From assembly GCF_900116535.1 (NCBI RefSeq), contig NZ_FPAU01000005.1:62001-126000 (forward strand): DNA of 64,000 nt, read 5' to 3'. Source of the DNA: Kosakonia arachidis (lineage in GTDB: Bacteria > Pseudomonadota > Gammaproteobacteria > Enterobacterales > Enterobacteriaceae). Positions 37,896 through 50,940 of the stretch are shown here, in pieces (within the stretch, counting starts at the first letter, position 1; each line of letters starts with the position of its first letter). The notes beneath the pieces are model-generated. The model was not told where the DNA came from, made no database searches, and worked only from the letters and a program-made list of their open reading frames with translations. The translations under genes and the position numbers were made by a program.

Positions 37896-39608
37896 TTAGG
37901 GTGCTGGTTCAGCCGGTGGTGCAACCACACCGCCCGAAACCACACCGCCGTGCATGATCTGTTTTACCTGCTGTTTCTGTTCGTTCACCGCAGATAACTC
38001 CCCGTTGACGCTGGGCTTCAGCGGCGCATCGGCACGTACACTGCCGCTGGCGGTCAGTTGCAGGTTTCCATCGCCGCTAATGGGTAACGCTGGCCAGCCC
38101 CACTCCTGGAGCATATTCAGCGGTACGCCGCGTCCGTTCAGGCTGACATTGACGCTGCGATCCGGCGTTTGTGAGACCACGGCTTTAGCCTCCAGCAACC
38201 CCTTGTCGGTGAAAGCACTCAGCTCGGTAATATTGACCATGTTGCTGTTGGCATTCAGCGCTAGCGACGGGCGGCGCACGTCGACGCGGTTGAATGTTGC
38301 CGCAGCGGCATTCAGTTTAGCGCTACCGCCCCATATACCCCATTTTCCTTCGCGCACCAGTTGCAGGTTGTCGCCATAACCATCCAGTGCGGTGAGCTGC
38401 CACGGGAACATCGGATCGATATCAATCACCAGGTTGCGGCTGGCGCTGAATTTTTTCAGCGTGACCGTGTTCAGCCACGGCGGCAGATCGTCCATCCACA
38501 GTTGTTTCCAGTTTTCCGGCAGCGTGTACTCCAGCCCGGCGAACGCGGCGTCGTCGAGCACCAGCGCATGACCTGTGCGATACCAGTTACCGGAGGTTCG
38601 CACCATGCCGTTTTCCCAGCGCGAGGTGAACTGTTGTAGTGCAATTCCCTGCGCAGAGAAGTTGGCATTCAGGATCGGGTCGAACAGGTGCAGAGAACCG
38701 TAAATAAATTCGCTGGCGTTCATCGACAACCTGCCATCGTCGCTTTGCCAGTCGCCTTTAATCAGCGTTAAATTGCTCAGGCTCAGATCGAGATCGGTAA
38801 CCGCCCAGCCCGGCCCCTGTAAACGCGCGTCCGTCACATCGACACGGCCAATCTGTAATGATGGCAGCGTGGTTAGCGGGTTGAAGAAATCGAGCAGGGT
38901 TTTATCACTTTGCAGGCGAATATCGTTCAGGCGCAGGTTATTCACCACCCAGCCGCCATCGGCAGTGCGCTTCGCATCGCCAGTCAGTGAGCCGCGCGCC
39001 ATGTCCGCGCCGATAGTTGTCAGGGTAACAACATCTTTGTCGATACTGCCCTGAATAAGCACGTTGCTGGCCGGGACGCCGTTTAGCGTCAGCGAACCGG
39101 CGCTCATCTGGATTTGTGTTTTACTACCCAACACATTGCCGGCTACCGGCTGCCAGGGCGAGACGCCGCCCATCACCCGTTGCGCGCTCAGATCCCAGCC
39201 CGTGGTCGGGCTATTGAACGCCATATTATTGAGTTGCAGGCGATCGGCCTGGAAGGGAAGCGGCGCGGCAGAAGGGGAGAAATTGAGCGTGCCATCCTGC
39301 AACAAAATAGTGTCAGCGTGCAGCGGATCGGTCAACTGGCGGCTGCTCAGGCCAATATCCACCGTTTTTGCAACCAGCGTCGCCGGGTTGCCTTTGCGAC
39401 CGAAACTGACGTTTTTCAGTAACACATGGGAAGGTGAGGAGAAGCGATGTTCTATCACGTCAAAGGTGAGGTGATAGTCGCTGTTGTTATTCACCCAGTT
39501 GCTGACCTGAGTCGCGCCCCAGCGCGTTTGCAGCAGGAACCAGGCGGCCACTATCGCCAGTAGCAGGGCGATAACGACAACGAATAGCAGCTTTCCAAGA
39601 AATTTCAT
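37896..39608 (-). CDS. yicH: AsmA-family inner-membrane protein YicH
   Basis: A 570-residue protein with one N-terminal membrane helix (KLLFVVVIALLLAIVAAWFLL) and a long beta-rich periplasmic body typical of the AsmA family. Members form hydrophobic-groove bridges and are implicated in phospholipid transport to the outer membrane. The role of YicH itself is not settled. The C-terminal end is Gly/Val/Ala/Pro-rich. I used the ATG at 39608 (MKFLGKLLF) as family start. It follows xanP in the same direction. Confidence 0.92.
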   Translation of the reverse strand: MKFLGKLLFVVVIALLLAIVAAWFLLQTRWGATQVSNWVNNNSDYHLTFDVIEHRFSSPSHVLLKNVSFGRKGNPATLVAKTVDIGLSSRQLTDPLHADTILLQDGTLNFSPSAAPLPFQADRLQLNNMAFNSPTTGWDLSAQRVMGGVSPWQPVAGNVLGSKTQIQMSAGSLTLNGVPASNVLIQGSIDKDVVTLTTIGADMARGSLTGDAKRTADGGWVVNNLRLNDIRLQSDKTLLDFFNPLTTLPSLQIGRVDVTDARLQGPGWAVTDLDLSLSNLTLIKGDWQSDDGRLSMNASEFIYGSLHLFDPILNANFSAQGIALQQFTSRWENGMVRTSGNWYRTGHALVLDDAAFAGLEYTLPENWKQLWMDDLPPWLNTVTLKKFSASRNLVIDIDPMFPWQLTALDGYGDNLQLVREGKWGIWGGSAKLNAAAATFNRVDVRRPSLALNANSNMVNITELSAFTDKGLLEAKAVVSQTPDRSVNVSLNGRGVPLNMLQEWGWPALPISGDGNLQLTASGSVRADAPLKPSVNGELSAVNEQKQQVKQIMHGGVVSGGVVAPPAEPAP

Positions 39609-39696
39609 GATCTTCCATCCCCGAAGTGTCAATCAGGCAGTTATGCACGATTTATGCGCAATGCTCAAGGGCGGAATGATGAAAGGAGATGACAGC

Positions 39697-39719
39697 GGCA
39701 GCCGGTAAGCCCGGCTGCC
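39697..39719 (-). terminator. Stem-loop between xanP and yicH
   Basis: GGCAGCCGG and CCGGCTGCC form a nine-base stem just after the xanP stop codon. There is no T tract on the minus strand, so it may act as an mRNA-stabilising structure rather than a terminator. Confidence 0.5.
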
Positions 39720-39728
39720 GTGGCGCGA

Positions 39729-41114
39729 TCAGTTTTTCTCTGACGGAAAAATCAGATTCAATACAATTGCGGTGATACCACCTGCGGCGATACCGGAGGA
39801 GAGCAGATTTTTCAGCCAGTCCGGCGCGAATTGCAGGATCTGCGGCTGCTGGGAAACGCCAAGGCCCACGGCCAGCGACAGTGCAATAATCATAATTGCG
39901 CGGCGGTTCAGGGGCTCGCGGGAGACAATACGCACGCCGGAAGCGGCTATTGTACCGAACATCACCAGCGTTGCGCCGCCCAGCACTGGCTCAGGTAACT
40001 GCTGAACGAAAGCGCTGACTGCAGGGAACAGGCCCAGCACAACCAGCATCAGCGCCACGAAGAAACCGATATAGCGGCTGGCAACGCCAGTCAACTGAAT
40101 GACGCCGTTGTTCTGGCCAAAGCAGGAATTAGGGAACGTGTTGAATACCGCCGAAACAAACGAGTTGATGCCGTTCGCCAGTACACCGCCTTTCAGGCGT
40201 TTCATGTACAGCGGGCCGGCGACGGGCTGTTCGGAAACGTCAGAGGTAGCGGTGATATCGCCGATGGTTTCCAGTGAGGTGATCATAAACACCAGCATCA
40301 GCGGCAGCAGCAGGTTCCAGTCAATGCTCAGGCCGTAATAAAGTGGTGTTGGCACCATAAAGGCATTCGCGGGTGCGCTATATTCCGGCAGCATGCCCAT
40401 AAACAGCGCCAGCACATAACCGACCGCCATGGCGATCACCAGAGAAGCAATACGCAAGTACGGGTTACGCTGACGGTTGAGCAGAATAATAATTGCCAGC
40501 ACCACGCCCGCCAGCAGCAGGTTTTTTGGCGCGCCGAAAGTGTGGTTGCCCATCGCGGCAAAACCACCGCCGACGGAAGTCAGGCCAACCTGGATCAGCG
40601 AGAGGCCGATAATCATCACCACCACACCGGAGACCAGCGGGGTAATAATGCGACGTGCCAGCGGCAGAATGCGCGAGATAACCATTTCGGTACAGCTTGC
40701 CAGCATCAGGGTGCCGAACAGCGCAGCCATCATGGTTGGCACATCCGCACCGCCGGTTTTCAGCGCCGTGCCGCCCATAATCAACGGCGCAACGAAGTTG
40801 AAACTGGTGCCCTGAATTGACAGCAGACCGGAACCCACCGGACCCCAGGCTTTAATCTGAATGATGGAAGCGACGCCAGAGGCGAACAGCGACATGCTGA
40901 TGATGTGCTGAGTGTCCTGAGCCGGTAACCCCAGAGCCTGGCAGATCAGCAGACCGGGCGTAATCACGCCAACAAACATCGCCAGCAGGTGTTGCAGCGC
41001 GGCAAACAGGGTTTGCGCCAGCGGCGGTCGGTCTTCAAGGCGATAGATCAGCTCGCTGGGTTGAGTCTGCGCAACCGGTTGCGCACTTTCGGACTCGATG
41101 GTATTTAAGGACAT
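39729..41114 (-). CDS. xanP: Xanthine/proton symporter
   Basis: A 461-residue NCS2 (NAT) permease. The NAT motif region [17 protein letters not shown], the helix-8 segment [19 protein letters not shown] and the conserved EMVIS match E. coli XanP (YicE), which imports xanthine. I chose the ATG at 41114 ([16 protein letters not shown]), with AGGGG ten bases upstream. The longer frame begins with a TTG that overlaps that ribosome site. In E. coli gltS lies between xanP and recG; it is missing here. Confidence 0.95.
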   Translation of the reverse strand: MSLNTIESESAQPVAQTQPSELIYRLEDRPPLAQTLFAALQHLLAMFVGVITPGLLICQALGLPAQDTQHIISMSLFASGVASIIQIKAWGPVGSGLLSIQGTSFNFVAPLIMGGTALKTGGADVPTMMAALFGTLMLASCTEMVISRILPLARRIITPLVSGVVVMIIGLSLIQVGLTSVGGGFAAMGNHTFGAPKNLLLAGVVLAIIILLNRQRNPYLRIASLVIAMAVGYVLALFMGMLPEYSAPANAFMVPTPLYYGLSIDWNLLLPLMLVFMITSLETIGDITATSDVSEQPVAGPLYMKRLKGGVLANGINSFVSAVFNTFPNSCFGQNNGVIQLTGVASRYIGFFVALMLVVLGLFPAVSAFVQQLPEPVLGGATLVMFGTIAASGVRIVSREPLNRRAIMIIALSLAVGLGVSQQPQILQFAPDWLKNLLSSGIAAGGITAIVLNLIFPSEKN

Positions 41115-41238
41115 CTCAGACAATCCCCTGATGGAAAAGCGCTGATTTTATCGGACTGTTTGGTAAAAGCAAACGGTTGCCATGTTAAAATCACACTTTT
41201 ATAAGGGATGTTCTGTCTATCGACTAAGGTCCTGAAAC

Positions 41239-43320
41239 TCAGGCGTTGGAGTAGCGTTCTGTTTCCGGCATCCAGCGTTCGATCAATGCCTCTGCAAGCT
41301 GCGGATAACGCTCGTGAATATGGCGGGCGACGCGCTGAACTTCTGGGATCATCGCCTGGTCGCGCAGCAGGTCAGCGACTTTGAATTCCGCATTACCGGT
41401 CTGGCGGGTTCCGAGCAGCTCGCCGGGGCCGCGAATTTCCAGATCCTTTTGCGCAATAACAAAACCGTCGTTGCTGTCGCGCAGCACCTGTAAGCGTTTT
41501 TGCGCTGTCTTTGAAAGTGGGGATTTGTAGAGCAAAACGCAGTGCGACGCTACCGCGCCACGCCCCACGCGCCCACGTAGCTGGTGGAGTTGCGCGAGAC
41601 CGAGACGCTCCGGGTTTTCGATAATCATCAGGCTGGAGTTGGGTACATCCACACCGACTTCAATGACCGTGGTGGCGATAAGCAGATGCAACTCACCCTG
41701 TTTGAACGCCTGCATGACTGCCTGCTTTTCCGCTGGCTTCATGCGTCCATGCACCAGCCCGACATTCAGCTCTGGCAGCGCGAGCTTCAGCTCTTCCCAG
41801 GTGGCTTCCGCCGCCTGCGCTTCCAGTAAATCGGACTCTTCAATCAGTGTGCACACCCAGTATGCCTGGCGGCCTTCGTCGATGCAGGCGTTGCGCACGC
41901 GATCGATAATATCATTGCGGCGCGTATCCGGGATGGCGACGGTGGTTACCGGTGTGCGGCCCGGTGGCAGCTCGTCGATAACCGACGTATCAAGGTCGGC
42001 GTAGGCAGTCATCGCCAGCGTGCGCGGAATCGGGGTGGCGGTCATGATTAACTGGTGCGGATGGAAACCCTGCTGCTGGCCTTTCTCCCACAGCGCCAGA
42101 CGCTGGTGCACGCCGAAGCGGTGTTGCTCATCAATAATCACCAACGCGAGGCCGTTAAACTGCACCTGCTCCTGGAAAATAGCGTGCGTGCCGACCACCA
42201 TTTGCACTTCGCCATTAGCAATAGCATCCTGCTGTGCCTGCCGCGCTTTCCCTTTTTGTTTTCCCGCCAGCCAGCCTACTTCGATACCGAGTGGCGCAAA
42301 CCAGTTGCGGAAATTGTTGGCGTGCTGCTCAGCCAGCAGTTCGGTCGGAGCCATCATTGCCACCTGTTTACCGTTGGCAATTGCCCGTAACGCGGCCAGT
42401 GCGGCAACCAGCGTTTTACCGGAGCCGACATCCCCCTGTACCAGGCGCATCATCGGGATATCCAGCGTCATATCGCGCTCGATCTCTGCCACGACCCGCG
42501 CCTGTGCGCCGGTTGGTTTAAACGGTAGCAATGCCAGCAGGCCATGCTTCAGTTCATCTTTGGCAACGAGCGGCTGCGCATGATAGCGCTGAGCCCCGGC
42601 GCGCAATGCCAGCATACTCAGGTTATGCGCCAGTAATTCTTCAAGGATCAAACGACGCTGCGCTGGATGTGTACCCGCTTCAAGTTCGGCCAGCTGCAAT
42701 GACGGCGGCGGGCGATGCAGCGTGTGCAGCGCTTCCGGCAGGCTCATCATGCCCTGTGCCAGCTCAGGCGGCAGCAGTTCGCTGATGGCGCAGGTCGCCA
42801 GCAGTTCCAGCGCCTGGTCGGTCAGTTTGCGCAATGTCGCCTGCTTAATCCCTTCGGTTGTGGGGTAAACCGGCGTAAGCGTTTCTTGCAATGCGGGAGT
42901 GCTGAGATCGCCCTGTAGGCGGTATTCCGGATGGATCATCTCCGCACCATACTTCCCGCGCTTTGCTTCGCCGTAGGCCAGTACACGGCGGCCTGCGGTG
43001 AGGCTGTTTTTCATCGCCGCGTTGAAGTTGAAAAAGCGCATAGTGAGGATGCCGGAACCGTCGCTGATCTGGCAGGTCATCATCCGACGGCCGCCGAAAG
43101 TGATATTGCAGTTCAGCACTTCGCCTTCCACCGTGGCGTAGATGCCCGGCAGCAGGTCAGCAATGGGGTAAAGCTGGGTGCGATCTTCGTAACGCAGCGG
43201 CAGATGAAGCAGCAGATCCTGCACAGTGTGCAAGCCGATTTTCGCCAGTTTGCTGCTCTGTGCCGCGCCGACGCCGGTCAGCGAACTTAAGGGCACCGTG
43301 TCGAGCAGCTTACCTTTCAT
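41239..43320 (-). CDS. recG: ATP-dependent DNA helicase RecG
   Basis: A 693-residue helicase of normal length. The N-terminal wedge domain (OB fold, about residues 60-160) recognises forks. The helicase domains have Walker A GDVGSGKTLVAALAAL, the DEQHRFG box (motif II), TATPIPRTLA (motif III) and QLRGRVGRG (motif VI). It remodels stalled forks and Holliday junctions. It lies 3 bases after trmH in the gmk-rpoZ-spoT-trmH-recG unit. Confidence 0.98.
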   Translation of the reverse strand: MKGKLLDTVPLSSLTGVGAAQSSKLAKIGLHTVQDLLLHLPLRYEDRTQLYPIADLLPGIYATVEGEVLNCNITFGGRRMMTCQISDGSGILTMRFFNFNAAMKNSLTAGRRVLAYGEAKRGKYGAEMIHPEYRLQGDLSTPALQETLTPVYPTTEGIKQATLRKLTDQALELLATCAISELLPPELAQGMMSLPEALHTLHRPPPSLQLAELEAGTHPAQRRLILEELLAHNLSMLALRAGAQRYHAQPLVAKDELKHGLLALLPFKPTGAQARVVAEIERDMTLDIPMMRLVQGDVGSGKTLVAALAALRAIANGKQVAMMAPTELLAEQHANNFRNWFAPLGIEVGWLAGKQKGKARQAQQDAIANGEVQMVVGTHAIFQEQVQFNGLALVIIDEQHRFGVHQRLALWEKGQQQGFHPHQLIMTATPIPRTLAMTAYADLDTSVIDELPPGRTPVTTVAIPDTRRNDIIDRVRNACIDEGRQAYWVCTLIEESDLLEAQAAEATWEELKLALPELNVGLVHGRMKPAEKQAVMQAFKQGELHLLIATTVIEVGVDVPNSSLMIIENPERLGLAQLHQLRGRVGRGAVASHCVLLYKSPLSKTAQKRLQVLRDSNDGFVIAQKDLEIRGPGELLGTRQTGNAEFKVADLLRDQAMIPEVQRVARHIHERYPQLAEALIERWMPETERYSNA

Positions 43321-43323
43321 CGG

Positions 43324-44013
43324 TTACCCTGCCGCCTGCATAGTGGCCCACCACGTGGGGTCTGCTTCGATTTGACCTTCCGAATTGACGTGCGGGTAAG
43401 GCAGCCCTTTGCGTTTTGCGACTTTCGCCAGTACCGGGTAGCCCCCTTCAAACAGCAGGCGCTGCTGCTCTTCATCCGGCAGCATGCTGTTTTCGCGTTG
43501 GTACATACCGGCGTTTTGCCTCTGACGCTGCGCTTCATACAGAATTAATGCTGAGGCCACGGAAACGTTGAGTGATTGCACCATGCCGATCATCGGAATG
43601 ATGATGTCCTGATCCGCCAGATCCAAGGCTTCCTGGGTGATCCCGGTTTTCTCCTGGCCCATCAGAATGCAGGTCGGGCGCGTGTAGTCGATCTCACGAA
43701 AGTCGACCGCTTTGTCCGACAGATGCGTGGCAAGCACCTGCATGCCGCGCGCTTTCAGCACACCGACAACATCGCCAATAGTACGGTGTGTTTTCACTTC
43801 CACCCAGCTATTACTGCCAGCGGCGGCGGAGGCCATGGTGCGCATGCGGTTGCCCGGCCAGACTGCGTGGACTTCATGCACACCGACCGCGTCTGCGGTG
43901 CGGATAATGGCAGAGACGTTATGAGGCTTGTGAACCTGCTCCATGCAAACTGTCAGATCGGGCTGACGTCTGGCGAGCATTTCGCGAATACGCGCATAAC
44001 GTTGAGAATTCAT
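43324..44013 (-). CDS. trmH: tRNA (guanosine-18-2'-O)-methyltransferase TrmH
   Basis: A 229-residue SPOUT methyltransferase, the former SpoU. The SAM-binding trefoil knot is formed by ILMGQEKTGIT, IPMIGMVQSLNVSVASAL and the catalytic Arg near NVSAIIRTADA. It methylates the ribose of G18 in the D-loop of tRNAs. It starts 4 bases after the spoT stop and ends 3 bases before recG, and is therefore translated in the same operon. Confidence 0.98.
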   Translation of the reverse strand: MNSQRYARIREMLARRQPDLTVCMEQVHKPHNVSAIIRTADAVGVHEVHAVWPGNRMRTMASAAAGSNSWVEVKTHRTIGDVVGVLKARGMQVLATHLSDKAVDFREIDYTRPTCILMGQEKTGITQEALDLADQDIIIPMIGMVQSLNVSVASALILYEAQRQRQNAGMYQRENSMLPDEEQQRLLFEGGYPVLAKVAKRKGLPYPHVNSEGQIEADPTWWATMQAAG

Positions 44014-44017
44014 ACAA

Positions 44018-46138
44018 TTAGTTTCGGTTGCGGGTGACTTTTATCACATCCGGCATCACGCGGATTTTACGCATGATATTCGCCAGATGGACGCGATCGC
44101 GCGCCGTCAGTCGGATGAAAGCACTGTACACGCGGCCATCTTTCTCTTCCGTATTCAGGCTCTGAATGTTGGATGAGGCCGTGTTAATTGCCGCCGTGAG
44201 GTTGGCCAGCGCTCCTTGATGGTTGAACATATCCACCTTGATTTCGGTAATAAATTCCTGCGCGGTCTCTTTATCCCACTCCACAGCCATAAACTTCTCG
44301 GGCTCTTTCTGGTAGCTACGGATATTACGACAGGACTCATGGTGGATAACCAGCCCTTTCCCCGGACTGACGTGGGCGACAATCGGGTCGCCAGGGATTG
44401 GACGGCAACATTTGGCAAAGGTGATCAGCACGCCATCTGCGCCTTTAATCGGCAAATGACCGTTGCTGCTGGAACTGGACGGCGTTGGCGCGGCTTGCAC
44501 CGCTTCCCCTTGTTGCAGGTTTTTCGCGACCACGACGCTCATGGCGTTACCAAGGCCGATTTCAGCCAAAAGATCGTCAAGCGTCGCCAGCTTCATCCGC
44601 TCAAGCTCACGCTGAATATGTTCCTGCGGGATTTCGGCCAGCTTGCGACTACCGCCCAGCGCATGATTTAGCAGGCGGCGACCGAGGCTTACCGAGTCGT
44701 CACGCTTGAGGTTTTTCAGCATCTGACGGATTTTCGCGCGGGCTTTTGAACTGACGACAAAGTTCAGCCAGGCGGCATTCGGGCGGGCGCCTGGCGCGGT
44801 AATAATCTCTACCGTCTGGCCACTGGCGAGTGATTGCGACAGCGGATACGGCTGGCGGTCAACGCGTGCGCCGACGCAGGCATGGCCGATATCTGTGTGT
44901 ACCGCATAGGCAAAATCCACCGGCGTCGCACCCGCAGGCAACTCGACAATGCGGCCTTCCGGGGTGAAAACATAAATCTCATCGGGGAAGAGATCAGATT
45001 TAACGCTCTCGATAAATTCAAATGAGCTACCGGCGCTTTGTTGCAGCTCCAGCAGACTTTGCATCCAGCGCTGGGCGCGGATTTGCGCGGTAGTGCTGCT
45101 CTCACCGTGCTCTTTATAGGCCCAGTGCGCTGCAACCCCCATTTCCGCCATTTGATCCATATCTTCAGTACGGATCTGCACCTCTACTGGTACACCATGC
45201 GGACCAATCATCGAGGTGTGCAGGGATTGATAGCCGTTCGCCTTCGGAATGGCGATGTAATCTTTCACGCGGCCGGGACGCGGTTTGTACAGGCTGTGCA
45301 TCTGGCCCAGTACGCGGTAGCAGGTATCCAGGTCATGAACGATAACGCGGAAAGCGTAAATATCCATGATGGAGTGAAAGCGTTGCTCCTTCATCACCAT
45401 CTTGCAATAGATGGAATAGAGGTGCTTTTCACGTCCGCTGACACGGCAGGGAATGCCCGCTTCCTGTAAACGCCCTTCGATTTCCGAGAGGATTTTTTGG
45501 ATCATCTCTTTGCGGTTGCCGCGCGCGGCTTTCACCACTTCTTTAATCACGCGATAACGGTTCGGGTATAACGCTTCGAAACCCAGCTCTTCCAGCTCGG
45601 TTTTGATGTGGTGAATACCTAAACGGTGTGCCAGTGGGCTATAGATTTCGAGGGTTTCACGGGCGATGCGACGGCGCTTGTCCGGGCGAAGCGATCCCAG
45701 TGTACGCATGTTATGTGTGCGGTCGGCCAGTTTGATCAGAATGACGCGGATATCCTGCACCATCGCCATGATCATCTTGCGAAAGTTTTCGGCCTGCGCT
45801 TCTTTTTTGTCCTGAAACTTGAGCTTATCAAGTTTGGATACCCCTTCCACCAGCTCGGCAACAGTTTTGCCAAACAGTTGTTCCATATCCTGGTAAGTGG
45901 CCGGGGTATCTTCAATCACGTCATGCAGCAGCGCAGCCATCAACGTTTCGTAGTCGAGTTTCATCTCGGCCAGAATACAGGCCACCGCTACCGGGTGCGT
46001 GATATAGGGTTCACCGCTTGAACGTGTCTGGCCCTCGTGAGCGTCACGTGCAACGAGATACGCCTGCCTGAGACGTTTGATTTGATCTTCAGGCAGATAG
46101 TTTTGAATCAGTTGATTCAGGCTTTCAAACAGATACAA
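44018..46138 (-). CDS. spoT: Bifunctional (p)ppGpp synthetase/hydrolase SpoT
   Basis: A 706-residue RelA/SpoT homologue. The hydrolase domain has the HD pair His72-Asp73 in LLHDVIEDT, and the synthetase domain starts near KMVMKEQRFHSIMDIYAFRV. TGS (IYVFTPEGRIVELPAGATP), helical, zinc-finger-like (CCRPIPGD) and ACT domains follow. It degrades ppGpp and makes it on carbon, iron or fatty-acid limitation. It uses a TTG start, as E. coli spoT does. The linker after residue 570 (TPSSSSSN) is slightly longer than in E. coli. It follows rpoZ after 18 bases. Confidence 0.98.
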   Translation of the reverse strand: MYLFESLNQLIQNYLPEDQIKRLRQAYLVARDAHEGQTRSSGEPYITHPVAVACILAEMKLDYETLMAALLHDVIEDTPATYQDMEQLFGKTVAELVEGVSKLDKLKFQDKKEAQAENFRKMIMAMVQDIRVILIKLADRTHNMRTLGSLRPDKRRRIARETLEIYSPLAHRLGIHHIKTELEELGFEALYPNRYRVIKEVVKAARGNRKEMIQKILSEIEGRLQEAGIPCRVSGREKHLYSIYCKMVMKEQRFHSIMDIYAFRVIVHDLDTCYRVLGQMHSLYKPRPGRVKDYIAIPKANGYQSLHTSMIGPHGVPVEVQIRTEDMDQMAEMGVAAHWAYKEHGESSTTAQIRAQRWMQSLLELQQSAGSSFEFIESVKSDLFPDEIYVFTPEGRIVELPAGATPVDFAYAVHTDIGHACVGARVDRQPYPLSQSLASGQTVEIITAPGARPNAAWLNFVVSSKARAKIRQMLKNLKRDDSVSLGRRLLNHALGGSRKLAEIPQEHIQRELERMKLATLDDLLAEIGLGNAMSVVVAKNLQQGEAVQAAPTPSSSSSNGHLPIKGADGVLITFAKCCRPIPGDPIVAHVSPGKGLVIHHESCRNIRSYQKEPEKFMAVEWDKETAQEFITEIKVDMFNHQGALANLTAAINTASSNIQSLNTEEKDGRVYSAFIRLTARDRVHLANIMRKIRVMPDVIKVTRNRN

Positions 46139-46156
46139 GGGTGACCTGCAGGTTAA

Positions 46157-46432
46157 TTAACGACGACCTTCAGCAATGGCGGTAACGGCCTGCAGTTCTG
46201 CGGCTTCCTGCTCTTGCTGCTCCTGCCGCTCACGCACGTCGAGGATCTGGTTGTTGATCAGACCTTCTTCGATTTCGCGCAGCGCGATAACGGTGGTTTT
46301 ATCGTTTTCTTCCGGTACTAACGGATCTTTACCGCCAACCTGCATCTGACGAGCGCGACGCGCGGCGACCAGCACCAGGTCAAAACGGTTACCTACTTTC
46401 TCTACAGCGTCCTGAACAGTTACGCGTGCCAT
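46157..46432 (-). CDS. rpoZ: RNA polymerase omega subunit
   Basis: A 91-residue protein, [20 protein letters not shown], with the MxxR...A RRARQ segment that clamps the beta' C terminus. Identical in length to E. coli omega. It helps assembly of RNA polymerase and forms ppGpp site 1 together with beta'. It lies between gmk and spoT, in line with the link to the stringent response. Confidence 0.99.
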   Translation of the reverse strand: MARVTVQDAVEKVGNRFDLVLVAARRARQMQVGGKDPLVPEENDKTTVIALREIEEGLINNQILDVRERQEQQEQEAAELQAVTAIAEGRR

Positions 46433-46486
46433 ACTTAAAATGCTCCACAGGTGAAGAAATGACTGGGCATGATACTGAAACCAGGC

Positions 46487-47209
<723 letters not shown>

Positions 47210-47338
47210 TCAGTATGGCATTTTGCGGCCCGCTTTCCTGTTTTGTTTGCAAATTTTCACCGCCGTAGCGAATCTCCGGAACCCGCCTCGCAACCGTTCT
47301 GTTTATTGATCGAAAGCGGTTCCTTTCTGGCGTTATAA

Positions 47339-49096
<1,758 letters not shown>

Positions 49097-49179
49097 TCAG
49101 TATGTCGGAAGATTTCTGAAAATGAATGGTCCGGTTAAGCGGGATACTTACAGGCACACTTCAAAGATTATTTTTACTA

Positions 49180-49206
49180 AAACGCCCGTTTTTCAGGGCG
49201 TTATTA
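49180..49206 (-). terminator. Intrinsic terminator between ligB and yicC
   Basis: AACGCCC pairs with GGGCGTT around GTTTTTCA, flanked by A residues on the left (T run on the minus strand) and TATT on the right. It can end transcription of convergent ligB and yicC. Confidence 0.75.
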
Positions 49207-49229
49207 AATATATCAAACAGCTGAGTTCT

Positions 49230-50093
49230 CTACTCGATATTCTGAATCTGCTCGCGCATCTGCTCAATCAACACTTTCAGCTCGATAGCGGAATTGGTGA
49301 CTTCAGCATTAATCGATTTGGATGCCAGTGTATTCGACTCACGATTGAACTCCTGCATCATAAAGTCGAGGCGACGACCCACGGCCTCTTTTTTCTTCAA
49401 AATATTGTAGGTCTCTTTTACATGCGCTTCGAGCCGATCCAGCTCTTCGGCCACATCGATACGCTGCGCCATCATCACCAGTTCCTGCTCAAGGCGATTA
49501 TTCTCCAGTTGCACCTGCGCCTCTTCGAGCTTAGCAACCAGCCGCTCGCGCTGCCATTGCAGGATTTCTGGCATATGGGCGCGCACTTTGGCGACTTCGG
49601 TACTCACGCCTTCCAGACGCTGCTCAATGAGCACTTTCAGTGCCTGGCCTTCGGTTTCACGGGCGACGATAAAGTCATCCAGCGCACCGTCAAGCGCTGC
49701 GAGAACTTGTGCCGCAATGGCATCCAAATCCTGTTCTTGCGCGGCCATCACGCCAGGCCAGCGCAGGATATCGACCGGATTAATTTCCCCTTCGTCACTC
49801 TGCAATTTGACCCAGTTGGCGGCAGATACCAGCTGTTTAGCCAGTTTCTCGTTGAGGATCAGTTCCGCTTGTGCGCTGGAATCGGGTTCAAAACGCAGGT
49901 TGCATTCCACTTTGCCGCGAGTCAGACGGGTACGAAGACGTTCACGGACAACTGGTTCAAGGCTGCGGAATTGTTCCGGCAGGCGGAAGTAAGTTTCCAG
50001 ATAACGCTGGTTTACCGAGCGCAGTTCCCAGGAGGCAGAGCCCCATTCACCCTTGATTTCACGCCGGGCGTAGGCGGTCATACTGCGGATCAT
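49230..50093 (-). CDS. yicC: YicC, endoribonuclease-type stress protein
   Basis: A 287-residue protein of the YicC/YloC family, MIRSMTAYARREIKGEWGSA to IEQMREQIQNIE, the length of E. coli YicC. Both domains are present: the N-terminal YicC-like part (about 1-155) and the C-terminal DUF1732 (about 205-287) with VGRRLDFMMQEFNRESNTLA. E. coli YicC forms hexamers and is implicated in RNA cleavage and in degradation of the small RNA RyhB. It is divergent from rph across 122 bases. Confidence 0.96.
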   Translation of the reverse strand: MIRSMTAYARREIKGEWGSASWELRSVNQRYLETYFRLPEQFRSLEPVVRERLRTRLTRGKVECNLRFEPDSSAQAELILNEKLAKQLVSAANWVKLQSDEGEINPVDILRWPGVMAAQEQDLDAIAAQVLAALDGALDDFIVARETEGQALKVLIEQRLEGVSTEVAKVRAHMPEILQWQRERLVAKLEEAQVQLENNRLEQELVMMAQRIDVAEELDRLEAHVKETYNILKKKEAVGRRLDFMMQEFNRESNTLASKSINAEVTNSAIELKVLIEQMREQIQNIE

Positions 50094-50215
50094 AGACGTT
50101 CCCGTTTTTAAAGAGAGATGCGGGGATTATAGCTTTCGTGGACTTATCAGGATAGGAATAACCACGGTAAGCCAGTATAATGCGCAGCCACATTCGAATA
50201 GCCGGAGAAATCATC

Positions 50216-50932
50216 ATGCGTCCAGCAGGCCGTAGCGCCACTCAGGTACGTCCCGTCACCCTGACCCGTAACTATACAAAACACGCTGAAGGTTCCGTGC
50301 TGGTTGAATTTGGTGATACCAAAGTGCTGTGCACCGCCTCTATTGAAGAAGGCGTACCGCGTTTCCTGAAAGGCCAGGGACAGGGTTGGATCACCGCTGA
50401 ATATGGCATGCTGCCGCGTTCCACCCATACTCGCAACGCGCGTGAAGCCGCAAAAGGCAAACAGGGTGGTCGCACCATGGAAATCCAGCGCCTGATTGCC
50501 CGTGCGCTGCGTGCAGCGGTTGATCTGAACGCGTTGGGTGAATTCACTATTACGCTCGACTGCGACGTACTCCAGGCCGATGGCGGCACCCGTACCGCTT
50601 CTATTACCGGTGCTTGTGTGGCGCTTGCGGATGCGCTGAACAAACTGGTTGCGGCAGGGAAATTGAAAACCAACCCGATGAAAGGCATGGTTGCCGCCGT
50701 ATCCGTGGGTATCGTTAACGGCGAGGCCGTGTGCGATCTTGAGTATGTGGAAGATTCCGCCGCCGGGACCGACATGAACGTGGTGATGACCGAAGATGGC
50801 CGCATGATTGAAGTTCAGGGCACGGCGGAAGGCGAACCGTTCTCCCATGAAGAGTTACTGACCCTGCTGGCGCTGGCCAGAGGGGGAATCGAATCGATTA
50901 TTGCGACGCAGAAAGCGTCGCTGGCGAATTAA
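50216..50932 (+). CDS. rph: Ribonuclease PH
   Basis: A 238-residue phosphorolytic exoribonuclease, full length and intact, unlike the frameshifted allele of E. coli K-12. It begins [20 protein letters not shown] and has the phosphate-binding [20 protein letters not shown] region in the usual place. It trims the 3' ends of tRNA precursors and degrades structured RNA. Translation of rph up to its end is needed for pyrE attenuation downstream. GGAGAAATC precedes the ATG. Confidence 0.98.
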   Translation: MRPAGRSATQVRPVTLTRNYTKHAEGSVLVEFGDTKVLCTASIEEGVPRFLKGQGQGWITAEYGMLPRSTHTRNAREAAKGKQGGRTMEIQRLIARALRAAVDLNALGEFTITLDCDVLQADGGTRTASITGACVALADALNKLVAAGKLKTNPMKGMVAAVSVGIVNGEAVCDLEYVEDSAAGTDMNVVMTEDGRMIEVQGTAEGEPFSHEELLTLLALARGGIESIIATQKASLAN

Positions 50933-50940
50933 TTATTAAG

